From Sipunculus nudus (lineage: Eukaryota; Annelida; Sipuncula; Golfingiida; Sipunculidae): a stretch of DNA of 64,000 nt. The position numbers and the translations under genes are program-made. Positions 1-12,115 of this stretch are shown here, in pieces (position 1 is the stretch's first letter; each line of letters begins with the position of its first letter). Where the stretch lies: NCBI GenBank assembly GCA_026874595.1, contig CM049306.1:7685519-7749518 (forward strand). Direction: 5' to 3'. Below the pieces are notes generated by a model. That model made no database searches. It was not told where the DNA came from and was given only the letters and a program-made list of their open reading frames with translations.

Positions 1-375
1 AACTTAGTCATCTGTGCAGAAAAGCATACTAAACTTAAAATCTCAGAAACCGCTGGAGCTGTCATCACCAAATTTTATGCCAAAGTTTGTCACATGAGTC
101 ATATCTGAAATTGAGGTGTAAGTTTAGACTCTTCTAGCTTATACACTGTTTTTTTTTAAAGAAAATAATAAGCTGATTGGTTTAAACTTTACAAGAATTA
201 TTCTATGGTAGGGTTCTGTCGGTTTTATAAGAATAGATTGGGTAAATGCAGCTGTAAAAAAGCAGTGTAGCCAATTGAAAAAGGCTTTCTGTGTTTAAAA
301 ACAGATTTGACAACATGCTGAGTTTCAGCAGCCAAGTCAAGAGGTCACTCTGTACAACCAGGCGGGGTCAAGACA
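1..375. other. Non-coding, dispersed-repeat-like
   Basis: No gene seen. The segment ggagctgtcatcaccaaattttatgccaaagtttgtcac (54-96) has a diverged relative at about 622-662, so this is probably part of a dispersed repeat that continues to the 278-bp array. Confidence 0.5.
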
Positions 376-408
376 TCACCATGGCAACTGACCTGGCTCT
401 GTCTGGTG

Positions 409-472
409 TCTAGACAATGTGTCTAGACGTCTAGACACAGCGTCTAGAAGTCTAGACACATCGTCTAGATGC
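409..472. repeat. 21-bp palindromic mini-array (6 TCTAGA words)
   Basis: TCTAGA occurs at 409, 422, 430, 443, 451 and 464, i.e. alternating 13- and 8-bp spacing, which equals three copies of a 21-bp unit. GTGTCTAGACGTCTAGACAC at 419-438 is a perfect 20-nt palindrome. On the minus strand the 21-bp unit reads as a 7-residue repeat within an 87-codon frame (376-639), which is probably incidental. Confidence 0.85.
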
Positions 473-799
473 AGAATGCCCAGTTTAGAATTATTGGAAC
501 TATATCTTTCAACTGTTTGAAAAAAACTTTGTATTTTTATTGAATCTGTGAGATTATGCAATGGTGTGGCGTCGTCCGTCTTGTGTTGTCCGTCGTGCGT
601 CAGAGTTATCTCAAAAGTGGCAGGAGCTAGCATCACCAAATTTTTTGCAAAAAATTTGTCATCTAAAAAATTCTATTGGATTTTGCTTATTTCTTGGCTA
701 ACTGCATTTCCTTAGATTTTATGGGGAAGAAGCTAAAAAACATTAAAAAAATGTTCTTCGCCGAAACCATGCTGCCAAATTTTCTGTTCATCTGTTCCA

Positions 800-1690
800 T
801 TAATCCTCCCTGGTAAAAAGGGAGCCACCTACATTCATGTTTACGCTGCAGACATCCAAGATCATATCTCTGGAACTGTTTGACCGATTGGGCCAAAATT
901 TTGCATGTGTATAGATTTTACACAGCTCTTTATCATACGCAAAACCGGTGGCGCCACCTGCAAAAATGTTTGCACAGAGTGCGTCTGTTTGTCTGCCGTG
1001 GGATAAAATCACTCGTATCTCGGCAGTGGTTCGACATATCTGGCTAAAATTTTGCAGGTTTATACATCCTGGACAGCTTTCTTGATTTTATGAGAGATTG
1101 CGCCACCTACATTCATGTTTACGCTGCAGACATCCAACCTCATATCTCTAGAAACGTTTGACCAATTTGACCAAAATTTTGCATGTGTATAGATCTCACA
1201 TGGCTTTTTATCACACTCAAAACTGGTGGCGCCACCTGCAACCATTTTTGCACAGTGTCTGTCTGTTTGTCTGCCATGGGATAAAATCGCTCATATCTCG
1301 GCAATGGTTTGACATACCTGCCTAAAATTTTGCATGTTTATACTTCTTGGATAGCTTTCTCGATTCTGTGGTAGGTGGCGCCACCTACTTTAACGTTTAC
1401 GCTGCAGACATTCAGGCTTATTTCTCAGGACTGGTTTGACATATCCCCCTGAAATTTTGCATATGTATAGAAATCATATAGCTCTTAATCATATACAACA
1501 TTGGTGGTGCCACCTGCCACCATTTTTGCACAGTGTCCTTCTGTTTGTCTGCTGTTGGATAAAATCCCTCAGATACAAGTAGTGGTTTGACTTATCTGCC
1601 TAAAATTTTGCATATGTATATAATCTGGACAGCTTTCTGGATTTTGTGGTAGGTGGCGCAACCTATATACACATATCAGCTGCAGACATC
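800..1690. repeat. 278-bp tandem repeat, about 3.2 copies
   Basis: The landmark gccacct (with one gcaacct variant) recurs at 824, 1102, 1380 and 1658, exactly 278 bp apart each time. Each unit is itself a diverged dimer: the words ccaaaattttgca and ctaaaattttgca alternate at 893, 1044 and 1171 (151 then 127 bp). GGTGGCGCCACC palindromes fall at 947-958, 1225-1236 and 1374-1385. Minus-strand ORFs here are repeats of each other and not genes. Confidence 0.9.
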
Positions 1691-2199
1691 CATGCTAATA
1701 TGCAACACACCTCACTCTATTTCCCCTTGCCACTCAATCCATGCTTCACTTCTCCCGTCCCACTCTGATTTCGGCGGATCCATGTAGTCGCTTGTCAACT
1801 ACCCATATTCTAGTTTTAAAATGTCCTAGTCCGAAATTTGCAGGTCCGAAGCATCCATTTTGCTGAAATCATAATACTAAGGTAGATCTGCAGGACAAAA
1901 GTTGATCAATATTTAATTTTAAAAATAATCCTCTATTCATACTCCCAAACTTTGCACAGGTTCGCATTAGGCCTTTAGGCCTTGTTTAGTATACAAGTGT
2001 CTGAAACGATGCCTAGTGTGTCCTTAGGGGACCATTTTCCGTAATTATTTTGGAAATTTGGCGAAATGTCTCTGATAGCGCCATCTATTAGTTACTACGT
2101 TAGTGTGTCGTATACAGTGCAATCGTCGTATTTGGAATGAAAACGGTCAAGTGCGAAGTAATAAACGGGTAATATGCTAGTTATAATGGATTAGATATA
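1691..2199. other. Unremarkable non-coding stretch before the minus-strand element
   Basis: No open frame of note, no TSD for the neighbouring LTR and no recognisable repeat landmark. Confidence 0.5.
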
Positions 2200-3363
2200 A
2201 CTGAGCGACCCTAGGCCCGGCCAGGGCTGGTGTGACAACCGTGGTGGGTTAACTGGTCAGTTGGCTGTAAGGTGTATCTTCTCGTTATGATTATGCCTAC
2301 GGATGGTTTGGTTGCCACTAACCATAAATCAGCCCACCGGATGGTAAGATCTCTGGATTGGGGCCTACTTTGAGGGCAGATAACAGAATCAAGATATTAA
2401 GGGGGAGGGAAATTGAGCAGGGGCCTCGAAGTATAATCAAGACGAAACTACAAATACCAGTTTTAATTATTCAGTATGTATTATTTAAACAACAATGAAA
2501 CATGAATTGATGATAATCAAAGCACCTCCGTCATCGTTAAACTATGGTAAGCTAGATTCTACAATAACAGGATTACCAATTAACAACCCACTAATCTTAA
2601 GTATTACTGCCTTGTAAACTAGCCTACTCCGTCACGGAAAGCCAGGTACGGTGCACATAAAAGTATTCTTACCGCGTCAACTCCGTCTTATCAATCAATT
2701 TCAATTAAGCATCAGTTATAAATACGTTTCGCTCACCTTTCTCTTGGTTTGTTAAAACGTCGTAATTTCTAAACATGTCCAGCACTTCAGTGTCACACCG
2801 CTCAGGGTAATTCGGTCAGATTTACAAGAAAATTCACTAAGGGGAGTGCTCTGTAACACTACGAGCCGAATGCTTCTTCGTGTCAATTAAGGTAAGGCAT
2901 AAAGTGCCTGTTATGTAACATATCAAAAGTTGCTTACCTATAACGAACACACAACTAGGTATACTAATCATATATTGTGAACAGAAACGCTGTCGGTCGT
3001 GTTTACCAAAAGCGAAGTTTGAAAAGTTTATTAAGAAAATTAAGGTATATCCTACTGACCCTCAACGCTCCGATCGATAACCGCGACAACGCCGAAACAG
3101 GCGAGTCCACTTGAAAATTGAGGGGTGCGAGGTTGGAAGTGCAGGAGCTCCGTCGGGGGAGGCAGACCTTTCCAGGCACATGGCAACGCGACCCCTAGTG
3201 ACCAAATTCAGTCTGCTATACCAAGAGAGGGAGAGAGAGAGAGAAAAAAAGTCTGCTATACCCAAAATCGGTACATTCCCTCCTCCCACACCAATCTCGT
3301 CCTCGAGTTGAAGGTATCTTTTGTAACCGATAATGGTAAGATCCTGCTATTAACACCCTGACA
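2200..3363 (-). repeat. 3' LTR of the minus-strand Gypsy-type element
   Basis: Homologous to 8997-10101 across its length, with substitutions and small indels, and ending ...CCCTGACA on the plus strand. The 2200 edge is degraded (ACTGAGCGA in place of TGTTAGCGA). It contains a GAGAGAG microsatellite near 3228-3244 that the other copy lacks. Confidence 0.82.
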
Positions 3364-3839
3364 TTTCATATGAACTCAAACCCCTGGAATAACTTAACCG
3401 GGCTATGATGAGTAACCGCCAGCTAACAATTAAACAACGAATAACATAACATGATCATCCTTCCGAATAAAGCGTGCAGCTCTACGATTGTCGGTGCTTC
3501 AGCTACTTAATAACCCAGAGCAAAATAAACGCATATCATCTCGTTACTCGTTACTGGGCATATGAAGAGGTAGATTTTAAAAATATTATCTCACTTTAAA
3601 ATATTTTAAGCTACATTTGTATAAAAAAGCAGTATTATACTCTAGCTAAAAAAATCAAGAATCTACCTAGGAAAACTGTAATTATATAAAAAATATCCTT
3701 TAACATGCCATCAAAAATATCTGAAAACACTGAATTCAGCTTACACAGATCCCTGAAAATAAGATATAAAAACATATATAGTACATCAACATGCATGTTA
3801 CACATATGCACCGAATCACTTGGAGTCCCGGTCTTCGGG

Positions 3840-4886
3840 TTTCTCCTTCTTCGCTTGTTCAGTTGTCGTCGAAGACGGGCGATTTCCTGATCCGCTTTCC
3901 TCCGTTTTATGAATTCCTCTTGATATGCCTTCTTGAGTAATTCCTTCCCCCACGCTCCATAAGTCGGCGTCGGGCTTCCTCTTTCACTTCATCGAGCTTG
4001 ACTGTAAAGTAACAAAGCTATGTCAAGAAACCTGGTATTTCGTCTACATCCTGGGGGATCCATAAAAAAGGTTTGGCAACGTCCATCGGTATGCCTCTTT
4101 GGTCTGATATGGGAATTGATGTCGCACTTCAGTGAACGGTTGACGCAACTGTTTCAGCGACTTCTCCCTCGTGCTTTCTTAAAGGTTCCTCTTCTGTTTC
4201 ATGTCTTTTACTGACAGGTGTGGCCTGATGTGTCTTTCGTTCTGCAGAAGATGGTTCTCTCGATGTTCTTGCGTGTGGTGTTTTGTGGTGTGATCTGGCT
4301 TCTGGCCGCTCATGCACCCTTCGTATGACAGATCTGACTGTTGGTGCCTCATCCCGATTGTTCCTGGGTGTGTCTTCAACTTTATTCCCTGACGGGGATA
4401 ACTAACCGGGTCTATATACAATGGGTTCGTCCGCCTCGACCTGTGGCACCGATGTAACAACCGCTGAACTTCCCTTTCGGTTAGTTTGCTATGCGCATTC
4501 CGCAGATGCCTGACCATGTCACTTCGCCTTCTCACACGCCAATTACTTGCCTCGATAGGGCAGTATCAAGCCATCTTATCCATGTGCGTTTCAGCAAAAT
4601 GCCTACAGTAATTGCTGAATCGTTTGATCGGTACCCCAATACTAGACACCTTTTCCCAGGAAACCAACGTAGCTGGTGTTCTTCTAATGCGGACTCTTAG
4701 TGTTGGTTCGCCACCCAAGCATTCTCAGAAACTTCTGTGCAACACTCCGGCTCTAGGTCGCAAATTTCACTGTCAAGTTGCCCACCTGTGTCACCATACA
4801 TGACGTCAGGAATCCACCCTCTGCTCTTCTGATCGTCCGCCATACCTTGATATAATTTGTGGAATAATAAGGACTTAAAGTAACAA
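3840..4886 (-). pseudogene. C-terminal extension of the minus-strand element's polyprotein, decayed
   Basis: Between integrase and the 3' LTR the minus strand holds broken frames rich in Arg, Glu and His. One (4179-4535) includes a C/H-poor segment MVRHLRNAHSKLTEREVQ that looks like half of a C2H2-type or DNA-binding tail. Another at about 3840-3990 is a basic coiled-coil-like stretch (EEFIKRRKADQEIARLRRQL). I do not recognise a defined domain. Confidence 0.35.
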
Positions 4887-6340
4887 CTAGAAATCGAGAA
4901 TATCTCTAGGTTTAACAATTCTACGAGTTGTGGCAATAGGATCATTGAGATTGGCAGTGTCCATATCGTCTGCACCATGGCCAATACCGTGCCTATAAAC
5001 TGAAAGGGAAGTGGTATTCTGCCTAATTGAGGATTCATCTGTTCTACTGCTCTCATCTAGCCCTACGTCGTCTTCTCTCTCTTTCTGCTTAGTAAGCCAA
5101 TTAGGCGGGTAGGTTTCCGATTCATACTTCTTCAAATGGTCCACATGGACCAGGAGAAAGGGGCTTCTTTCATTTGATTTGATCTTGTATGTGACATCCG
5201 AAACCTTTTCAACCACCGAATATGGCCCTGTCCAACCCTTCCCAAGTTTTTCCTTGGCTCCTGGGGGATACCATCTTCATACCCATTCCCCTGCTCTGTA
5301 TACCCTTACATTAGACGATTGGTTATACATTTTTCTTGTCGGACGGCACTTTCTCGTAGGTGAGCCCTTGCTACCTCATAGGCATTGCCTACAGCATGAC
5401 GAACCCATTCAACATATGCTGTCGGGCATTCCATCTGTTGTTCTTCTTGAGGTCTGCCGAACATGTCGTCGATCGGCATTGTTGTCTAACGACCAAGGAA
5501 GAGCATGTTTGGGGTGCACTTGGTGCTTTCTTGGGGCGAAGACCGGTATGCCATCATCATATATAGGGGGTAGTCGTCCGAGTCGTCATGATGTTCGTTG
5601 ACAAAAAGAGCGAGCATCTGCTGGAAGGTTCGGTTTAACCTCTCCATGAGCCCATCTCACTGTGGCCTATAAGCACAGGTTCTGGTTTTCTCTTTTTGCT
5701 ACAGACGACACATTTCCAGGAAAAGGTGCGACTCGAATGCGGGCCCCTAGTACGAATGTATTTGCTGAGGGAATCCAAAACGAGTAACAAACTTGGTGAC
5801 AAAAAGGTCTGCTGCTGTTTGTGCTGGATGGTCTGGTATGGCATAATCTTCAGCATATTTTGTAAAGTAGTCACTGAGAACTATTATGTATTAATTTCCT
5901 TTATTAGTCCTTGATAGAGGACCCATAATATCGATTGTAATCCTTTCTAGTGGAATTCCTACATGCTGTTGCTGGAGCTTTGCTCTCACTGGGCCTACAC
6001 CAGGTTTCCTCTGCTGGCATGCAATGCACTGTCTACACCACCGATAAATGTCGTTTAAATCTAGGCCAACAGAACCGTATCTTTACTTGGGAAAACGTCT
6101 TAGTGATACATAGATGCCCGGCTATCCTTTTACAGTGAAGCTCATTGAAAACCTCATGTAGAAGCTTATCTTGTAACATTAGCTGCCTAAGGGTTTGAGT
6201 ACTCGTGCCCTCGGTTTCCTATTTCCTGTATAGGATCCCCTCATCTACCACCAGATTCCCCCATTGTGCCCACAATGCTTTAAACGCTGCTCCCTCAGCT
6301 GCAATTCTGGTCCAAGCTTGCCTTTTCTCACTATTTGTTT
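4887..6340 (-). pseudogene. Integrase remnant of the minus-strand Gypsy-type element
   Basis: Minus strand: His pair of the zinc finger (ELHCKRIAGH, about 6135-6165), Cys pair in a shifted frame (CIACQQRKPG, about 6010), first catalytic Asp in ERITIDIMGPL (about 5915-5950), and Glu in GLMERLNR (about 5635-5655). Where the second catalytic Asp is expected (5747-5752) the sequence reads Tyr then a TAG stop, so the active site is lost. The C-terminal part ends with LLVHVDHLKKYE, a common Gypsy integrase tail, and an acidic extension to 4887. Confidence 0.75.
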
Positions 6341-6349
6341 TGAACTCCA

Positions 6350-7060
6350 CTATCTTCCTGATGCCGCCATCTTCTCCTTGTCGTTCACGCAGTTCGTTTT
6401 TCGTATATTGTCCGATCCACTGGCTGAGTAAATCAACCTCATCATCAGAACCATCAGGGACGTTCCCCTTCGAACCTGAGCACATTTAAGCTTACTCGTT
6501 GTTGCTGCATAGTCGGGGCAGTCCCCTCGTTTACACTGTCTCGGCTTCCTCGATAAGGCATCGGCATTACAATGCCGGGCGCCGGGTCGGCGTGTTATCT
6601 CATAATCATATATGGTAAGGACTGACAACCATCTAGCCAAAATGTTTTCAGCATCCCTGAAAATCAACAGCCACTTCAATGAGGCATGGTCCGTCCTCAG
6701 TATGAATTTACTGGTGCCTAGATATGTTCTAAAGTACTTGATAATCGTAACAGCAGCCAATAACTATCACTATGTTGTGCAATACCGTCTTTCTGTCTTA
6801 TTCAAAGAGAGGTTTGCGAAGGCGATGACTTACTCCTCGAGGTCCCATATTTGTGATAGGACAGCGTCTATTCCTACTGCAGATGAGTCAGTGTCCAGAA
6901 TAAAATAACTACCATCGCAAGGATATGCTTGTGTCGGTGCACTAGTTAATATTCCCCTTTGTCTGACCATTGAAACGCCCTGTGTTTCCTCTGAAGATCA
7001 TGCAACGGTGCGGGGATTGTAGAGAACCCTTTGATAAACTTTAGCATTTTAAAGAACAGG
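6350..7060 (-). pseudogene. RT connection and RNase H remnant of the minus-strand Gypsy-type element
   Basis: Minus-strand reading gives a connection segment (FIKGFSTIPAPLHDLQRK) at about 6965-7045, then stops, then an RNase H C-terminal part in one open frame (6350-6760) with FILRTDHASLKWLL and GARHCNADALSRKP, typical of Gypsy RNase H. The polymerase domain that should precede it is absent. Confidence 0.72.
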
Positions 7061-7137
7061 TGTCCGAAACGCACTGATAAATACAACCTTGTCACTAACA
7101 TTGAGTTGGACAGGTGGACTAATTTCTAATTGGTTGT

Positions 7138-8893
7138 TCAATTGGCTTGTGGTTCTGGCCGCAATCGCCAGCCTTCCTGGTTTAACGGTTCTTCATTAGC
7201 CACTTCTGCCCTCTTATGCTGCTCCACACTTGTCTGGCCTAGCTGGTTTCTTTGGTTCAAAGGGCATTTAGGGGCAAAGTGCGTCTTATCCGAACATATG
7301 ACATATCCAGCATCTCGCTGACGTCTCCTGCTCTTAGAAGCTTGTCCTTTTTCACTGGTGCCTCGAATACGCTGATTCACAACGCCCAGGCCCTCATATG
7401 GCTGGCCATGGCTTGAGCGCGTCTCTGCTGTCAGTAATTTTCTGAGCATCTCTGTATTTTCCTTGACCAATTGAACCAAATCCAACTATTCTGCCCGTGG
7501 TATCGTTACCGGGTCCGGAGTTGATGTATTACATCGCACCACTGGAGAAACGAGCCCGAGGGTTTACGTATACCTCTGACTGCTTCAAACGACTCAAACT
7601 CGACTGCCATATCGATGGCATCTAGATCTTCAAACTGGACGTGTTTGGTAATATCCGGCCCACCTAAACCAAAGATGAATTGGTCAACGCATAGAACATC
7701 CCTATTCGCCTCATACAATTGAGGATGAGCTTCACTAGCCAACCACTAGCGTAAAGCTGATGCAAATGTTGAAGGGCTCTCGTCTCTCCGACGCTTCTGA
7801 TCGCGGAAATTATTTCTGTAAGAGGGTCGCCGCTGGGTAGGAGAGTAGCGACGTGTCAGGACTGCTTTAATCGCCTCGAAACTTTCAAGTTCCTGTTCTG
7901 TAATCCCTACAAGGACTGTTTGTGCCTTATCCCGAAGGCCCATGGCTAGTTCTTTCTGATCAGCCATTCCACATCGCCACTGAAAGGAAATGTGGTAAGT
8001 AGTCCTCCGATTCCCGTACTGTATCATCAAAGAGGTCAATCTGTTTCTCTATTCTGCTGGCACGTCGGTCCATCCGCGAAGGCGGCCCACCATGTCCTGC
8101 TAAACTCGTCCGAGGTCCCTGGTAAGGTGGCGGCGGCACTTCCCTCCTACCGGTCTTCTGACCTCGTGGCCTGTTTTCATTTAACCTCGTATACTTGGAG
8201 ACGGGTCTAGTATCTCCCTGCCATCGAAATATCCGCTTCTTGTGGATATGGCGTAGGGACATAAGCCGCATGAGGACCTGAAAAATTCTCGTCTCCTTGT
8301 CATCTCTGCTCTATGACACATCAGAACGAAGAGACCTCTCGTCAAAGGCCGATATCTGTACACAGACTGGTGTCTCCTTGAAGGGGTCTGATAGTCGTCC
8401 GTCAGACGACCCTGCATACCTCTATGGAATCCCCAGGACCAGTCGGATAAGGACTTTGGGGTTGCTGCTCATACTGTCTCCGGTACTGAGAATATTACTT
8501 TTCCCCCAGAATCAGCCCATACTGGTCCGACACTGGCAATCTCTGAACGACTTGGTGGTGCTAAATAACTGGGATCCGGACCGGAAAAAATACCTTCGTC
8601 TTTGGATGCAGAATACCTGTTTGGTAGTCTTCTATGTCCGGCTTAGTCTTCTAAACATTATCTATCACTGCCTCGTATTGTTCCACATTCCTGTACGGGT
8701 CCTCCCTTCTCACGCTGCGTTCACCGATCGGCCGGTCTGACAAGATGTCACCTGTTTCCTCAGACAGCATCTCTCTATACGAATCCCCTAATTCGGACTC
8801 GTCCTTACTACCTATCGGTAGTGGGGATGGGGTAGGAACAATATTTTGGGGAGACAGGCCATCCCTCTGTCCCTTCTGAGGCGGATAAAGCAC
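7138..8893 (-). pseudogene. gag remnant of the minus-strand Gypsy-type element
   Basis: Successive minus-strand segments in changing frames: an acidic N-terminal part (about 8893-8651), an Arg-rich segment (about 8400-8180), a capsid-like part with GLRDKAQTVLVGITEQE and RRYSPTQRR (7746-8039), a further part (7506-7742), and a nucleocapsid-like Arg/Lys-rich part (7138-7485). The last has a CxxxxHxxxxC remnant (CSDKTHFAPKC), a zinc knuckle that seems to have lost its first cysteine. The assignment rests on layout, on the style of the capsid and on the downstream RNase H and integrase. Confidence 0.6.
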
Positions 8894-8996
8894 TAGGAAG
8901 CATAGAAACTAAACCCCGCAAGTGTCCCAAATACATTATTGATTGACTCCAACCAGCCTCTGCAAATATGTCTAATTTAAACCCGACATCAAAAAA

Positions 8997-10101
8997 TGTT
9001 AGCGATCCTAGCCCCGGCCAGAGCTGGTATGACAACCGTGATGGTCCACCTGGCCAGGTGGCTGTAAGGTGCGTCTTCTCTTTGTGATTATGCCGACGGA
9101 TGGTTTGGTTGCCACTAGCCATAAATTAGCCCACCGGGTGGAAAGATTTCTGGATTGGGGCCTACTTTGAGGACAGAGTACAGAATTAAGATATTAAGGG
9201 GGAGGGGAATCGAGCAGCGGCCACAAAGTATAATGAAGACGAAACTATAAATACCAAATTTAATTATTCAGTGTATATTATTTAAACAACAATGAAACAT
9301 GAATTGGTGATGATCAAAGCATCTGCGTCATCATTAAACAATCCTGACTAAGCTGGGTTCTACAATAACAGGATTACCAATTATCAACCAACAAATCTTA
9401 AGTAAAACTACCTTGTAATCTAGCCTACTCCGTCACGGGAAGCCAGTTACAGTGCACATAAAGTATTCTCACCGTGTCAACTCCGTTTTATCTTCAAAGC
9501 ATCAATTATGAAAACGTCCTGTCCCTTCTATGTTCCGCGCACCTTTCTCTCGATTTGTTAAAACGTCGTAATTTCTTAACATGTCTAGCACCGTGCAGGG
9601 TCAGATTAACATTAAAAAAACACTAAGGGGAGTTCCCTGTAACATTACGAGCCGATTGCGTTTTTCCTGCCAATCAAGGTACGGCACAGAGTGCCTGTTA
9701 TGTAACATATCAAAAGTTGCTCACCTGTAACGAACGCACAACTAGGGATACTAATCATATATTGTGAACAGAAATGCTGTCAGTTGTGTTTACCAAAAGC
9801 AAAGTTTGAAAGGTTTATTAAGAAAATTAAGGTATATCCTACCGACCCTCCATGCTCCGATCGATAACCGCGACAGCGCCGAGACAGGCGAGTCCACTTG
9901 AAAATTAAGGGGTGTAAGTTGGAAGTGCAGGACGTCCTTCGGGGGAGGCAGAGTTATCCCGGCCCATGGCAACGCGACCCCTAGTGACCGAGTTAATCCT
10001 GCTATACCTAAGGATTTCTAAGTGAGCTTGGCTACTGAATGAAAAACCCTGTCTCGTGCGCTGTCTCACGAGAGTGACTGTCTCATCTTTCGACCCTGAC
10101 A
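8997..10101 (-). repeat. 5' LTR of the minus-strand Gypsy-type element
   Basis: 1105 bp. On the plus strand it begins TGTTAGCGATCC and ends CCCTGACA, so on the element strand it begins TGTCAGGG and ends CTAACA. Homology with 2200-3363 stops abruptly at both edges. Confidence 0.85.
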
Positions 10102-12115
10102 CGTGATGCCTATACCATAAAATCGTTACATAACCACAATGGATATGTAGAAAGTTCCATGTTAACCTAATAGTCTGTATGAAAATTTATGACAGTCTGT
10201 CATATCATGACTAAGATTGTAAAAGTTTTCACAATTTATAATTGCAATTAATTTATTTGAATTCTGATATTACCGAATAAGTTTTCCAAATCAGGGAAAG
10301 TTGGTTTTTGTTTATAACCCTCACACTGATCAATATATCATTCAGTTTCTATCAAAAATAATATTGCGAATAACTTTTTTCAACTGAGCCATAAAAACGC
10401 ATCTGCTACCTCAGTTATATTTGCTGATGGGTAAACCCAGCCATAAAAACAACCCGAAATATCTCCGGTTATTACAGCCACAAGAAAACAGATGCTCTCC
10501 ACAAATGCGTAAAAATCGATATCATTTATTTAACAAAAGATTACGCCCAGCTTTGTGAGATGACATGGTCAGAGTTCACTGGTGGTCCGAGTTGGCAGGT
10601 GCCAAGTCAACTGGTATTTTTTCTGATAGATGGCGCAGCGGTAGCTCCTTCACGATAATGTAATAGCCAAATTCTCAAGATGTATGGGCAAATATAGAAC
10701 TCCCCTAAGACATACTTTACATCATTCTCAAGAAAAAAATCGCATTTCCTAGGTATACTGAAATGTCTTATAGAATCATACAATTCCCTGTATTGGTGTT
10801 CAAATACTCCTATGTTCCTTGCCGGCCACAAATTTTATTTTCAGATGATGTATACAGTTTGGATGGATTAACTGGAATCAATCTTAACATAAATACCAAT
10901 ATCCTAACCATAATCTTTTACTAAAATTCTTATTGTAAGCTTCATCTCCGGACGGCTGTGGGGGGGGGGGGGGGCATTTGCAGTAAGGTAACAGTTACCT
11001 TTATTTTCTGTGTTACAAGGGGAAAGAGGCTTGACTTAAAGACAAACAGACCCCAAAACCTCCATCTTCACACCTCCATCATCGAAACACGAAATGAGTC
11101 ACAGTGACCTTGAAAATGAGTCACTGTGACAAGGTCACAGTAGAATTCTCTGTCAGGTTCGGTCAGCTTAATTGCTCGTGGATTTGATGAACTTGTTGGC
11201 TATGATTTTTCTTTTTGTAAATTGTAATACTGACTTGTTGATTATTCCCGGCAAAATGCAGAGAGTATTGGCTTTTATGAGACATACGCCGTACCTTTGG
11301 TCAGTATCTGTAGAGTTTCGTTATTAGAGGAATTATATTTTGCTTTTTGTTCAGGTAGCACCTGTAAAGCGGTTATAACGTTGGTTTTCAACGCTCATAT
11401 TTATTGGTTCATGTCAGACAGAGGGAGGTGGCCGTTACTTATAAGGAATTTATTTGACAGATTATTAGAGAGTGGGGTGAAAATCATTCCACCATGATGG
11501 GACTAGATCAGGACCAATAAGGTTAGATTGTCACCTGTAGGTTTAATTTTATTCACGTGATGTATGGATTTATTTGACAGGATGAGGTTTCGGTAGAAAT
11601 TTCTAAGATTGTCGGCAGTCGAGTCAAGAGCGCCGATGGGGAAAGTTCCCTATCTTGAGACCCAGAGTGATGTATCACGGTACGCCTTGACTGGAAGCAG
11701 GTCGTGTCAAGTCCAATCAGAATAAGTCTGAGTCTGACAAGCAATGATGTTTTGATTTCTCTGTGTTTGTGTCTGTGTATCGGCCGGCTTCAAAAAGAAT
11801 TAAAAGAGAGAGAAAAGCATTGTTGTTTCTGTCTTTGTAGTGTCAAAGTAGCACTCTGTTTACAAGTGGGGCGCTATCATCGGCGTATCTGTGTTAATCT
11901 GCAACCTCAAATCGACATTGTGTATAAAAATCTTGCTAGGCTTTAAACGTGAAAAAGAACTGCCAGTGGTTCAAAGGTGTCAGTCGTTACGTCATATATA
12001 CTTACCTGGGATTCGCTTGAACTCTGAACGCGTTAACTTTCTGTTTAACTTTCTGTTTTCTTATAACAAAAGACTCAGTGGTGCTTTCAATACCTTGGAT
12101 GCATCACAAGGATAA
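10102..12115. other. Intergenic stretch with a poly-G run
   Basis: No supported gene. It contains 15 G at 10960-10974 and a cluster of TGACCTTG/CAAGGTCA half-sites at 11099-11140. Open frames of 60-80 codons here have no recognisable motif. Confidence 0.5.

Larger units (their letters stand above)
2200..10101 (-). mobile_element. Degenerate Ty3/Gypsy-type LTR retrotransposon on the minus strand
   Basis: Two direct copies of about 1.1 kb (2200-3363 and 8997-10101) flank a minus-strand internal region with gag, an RNase H connection, integrase and a C-terminal extension in canonical Gypsy order (RNase H before integrase). Protease and most of RT are missing between about 7060 and 7140. Reading frames are broken repeatedly. 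No target-site duplication is evident (GATA before versus CGTG after). It is an old, dead copy, clearly a different lineage from the element at 15-21.8 kb. Confidence 0.82.

Noticed and set aside
800-1245. Minus-strand ORFs of 60-70 codons with similar sequence as a gene family
   Set aside because: They are successive units of the 278-bp tandem repeat.
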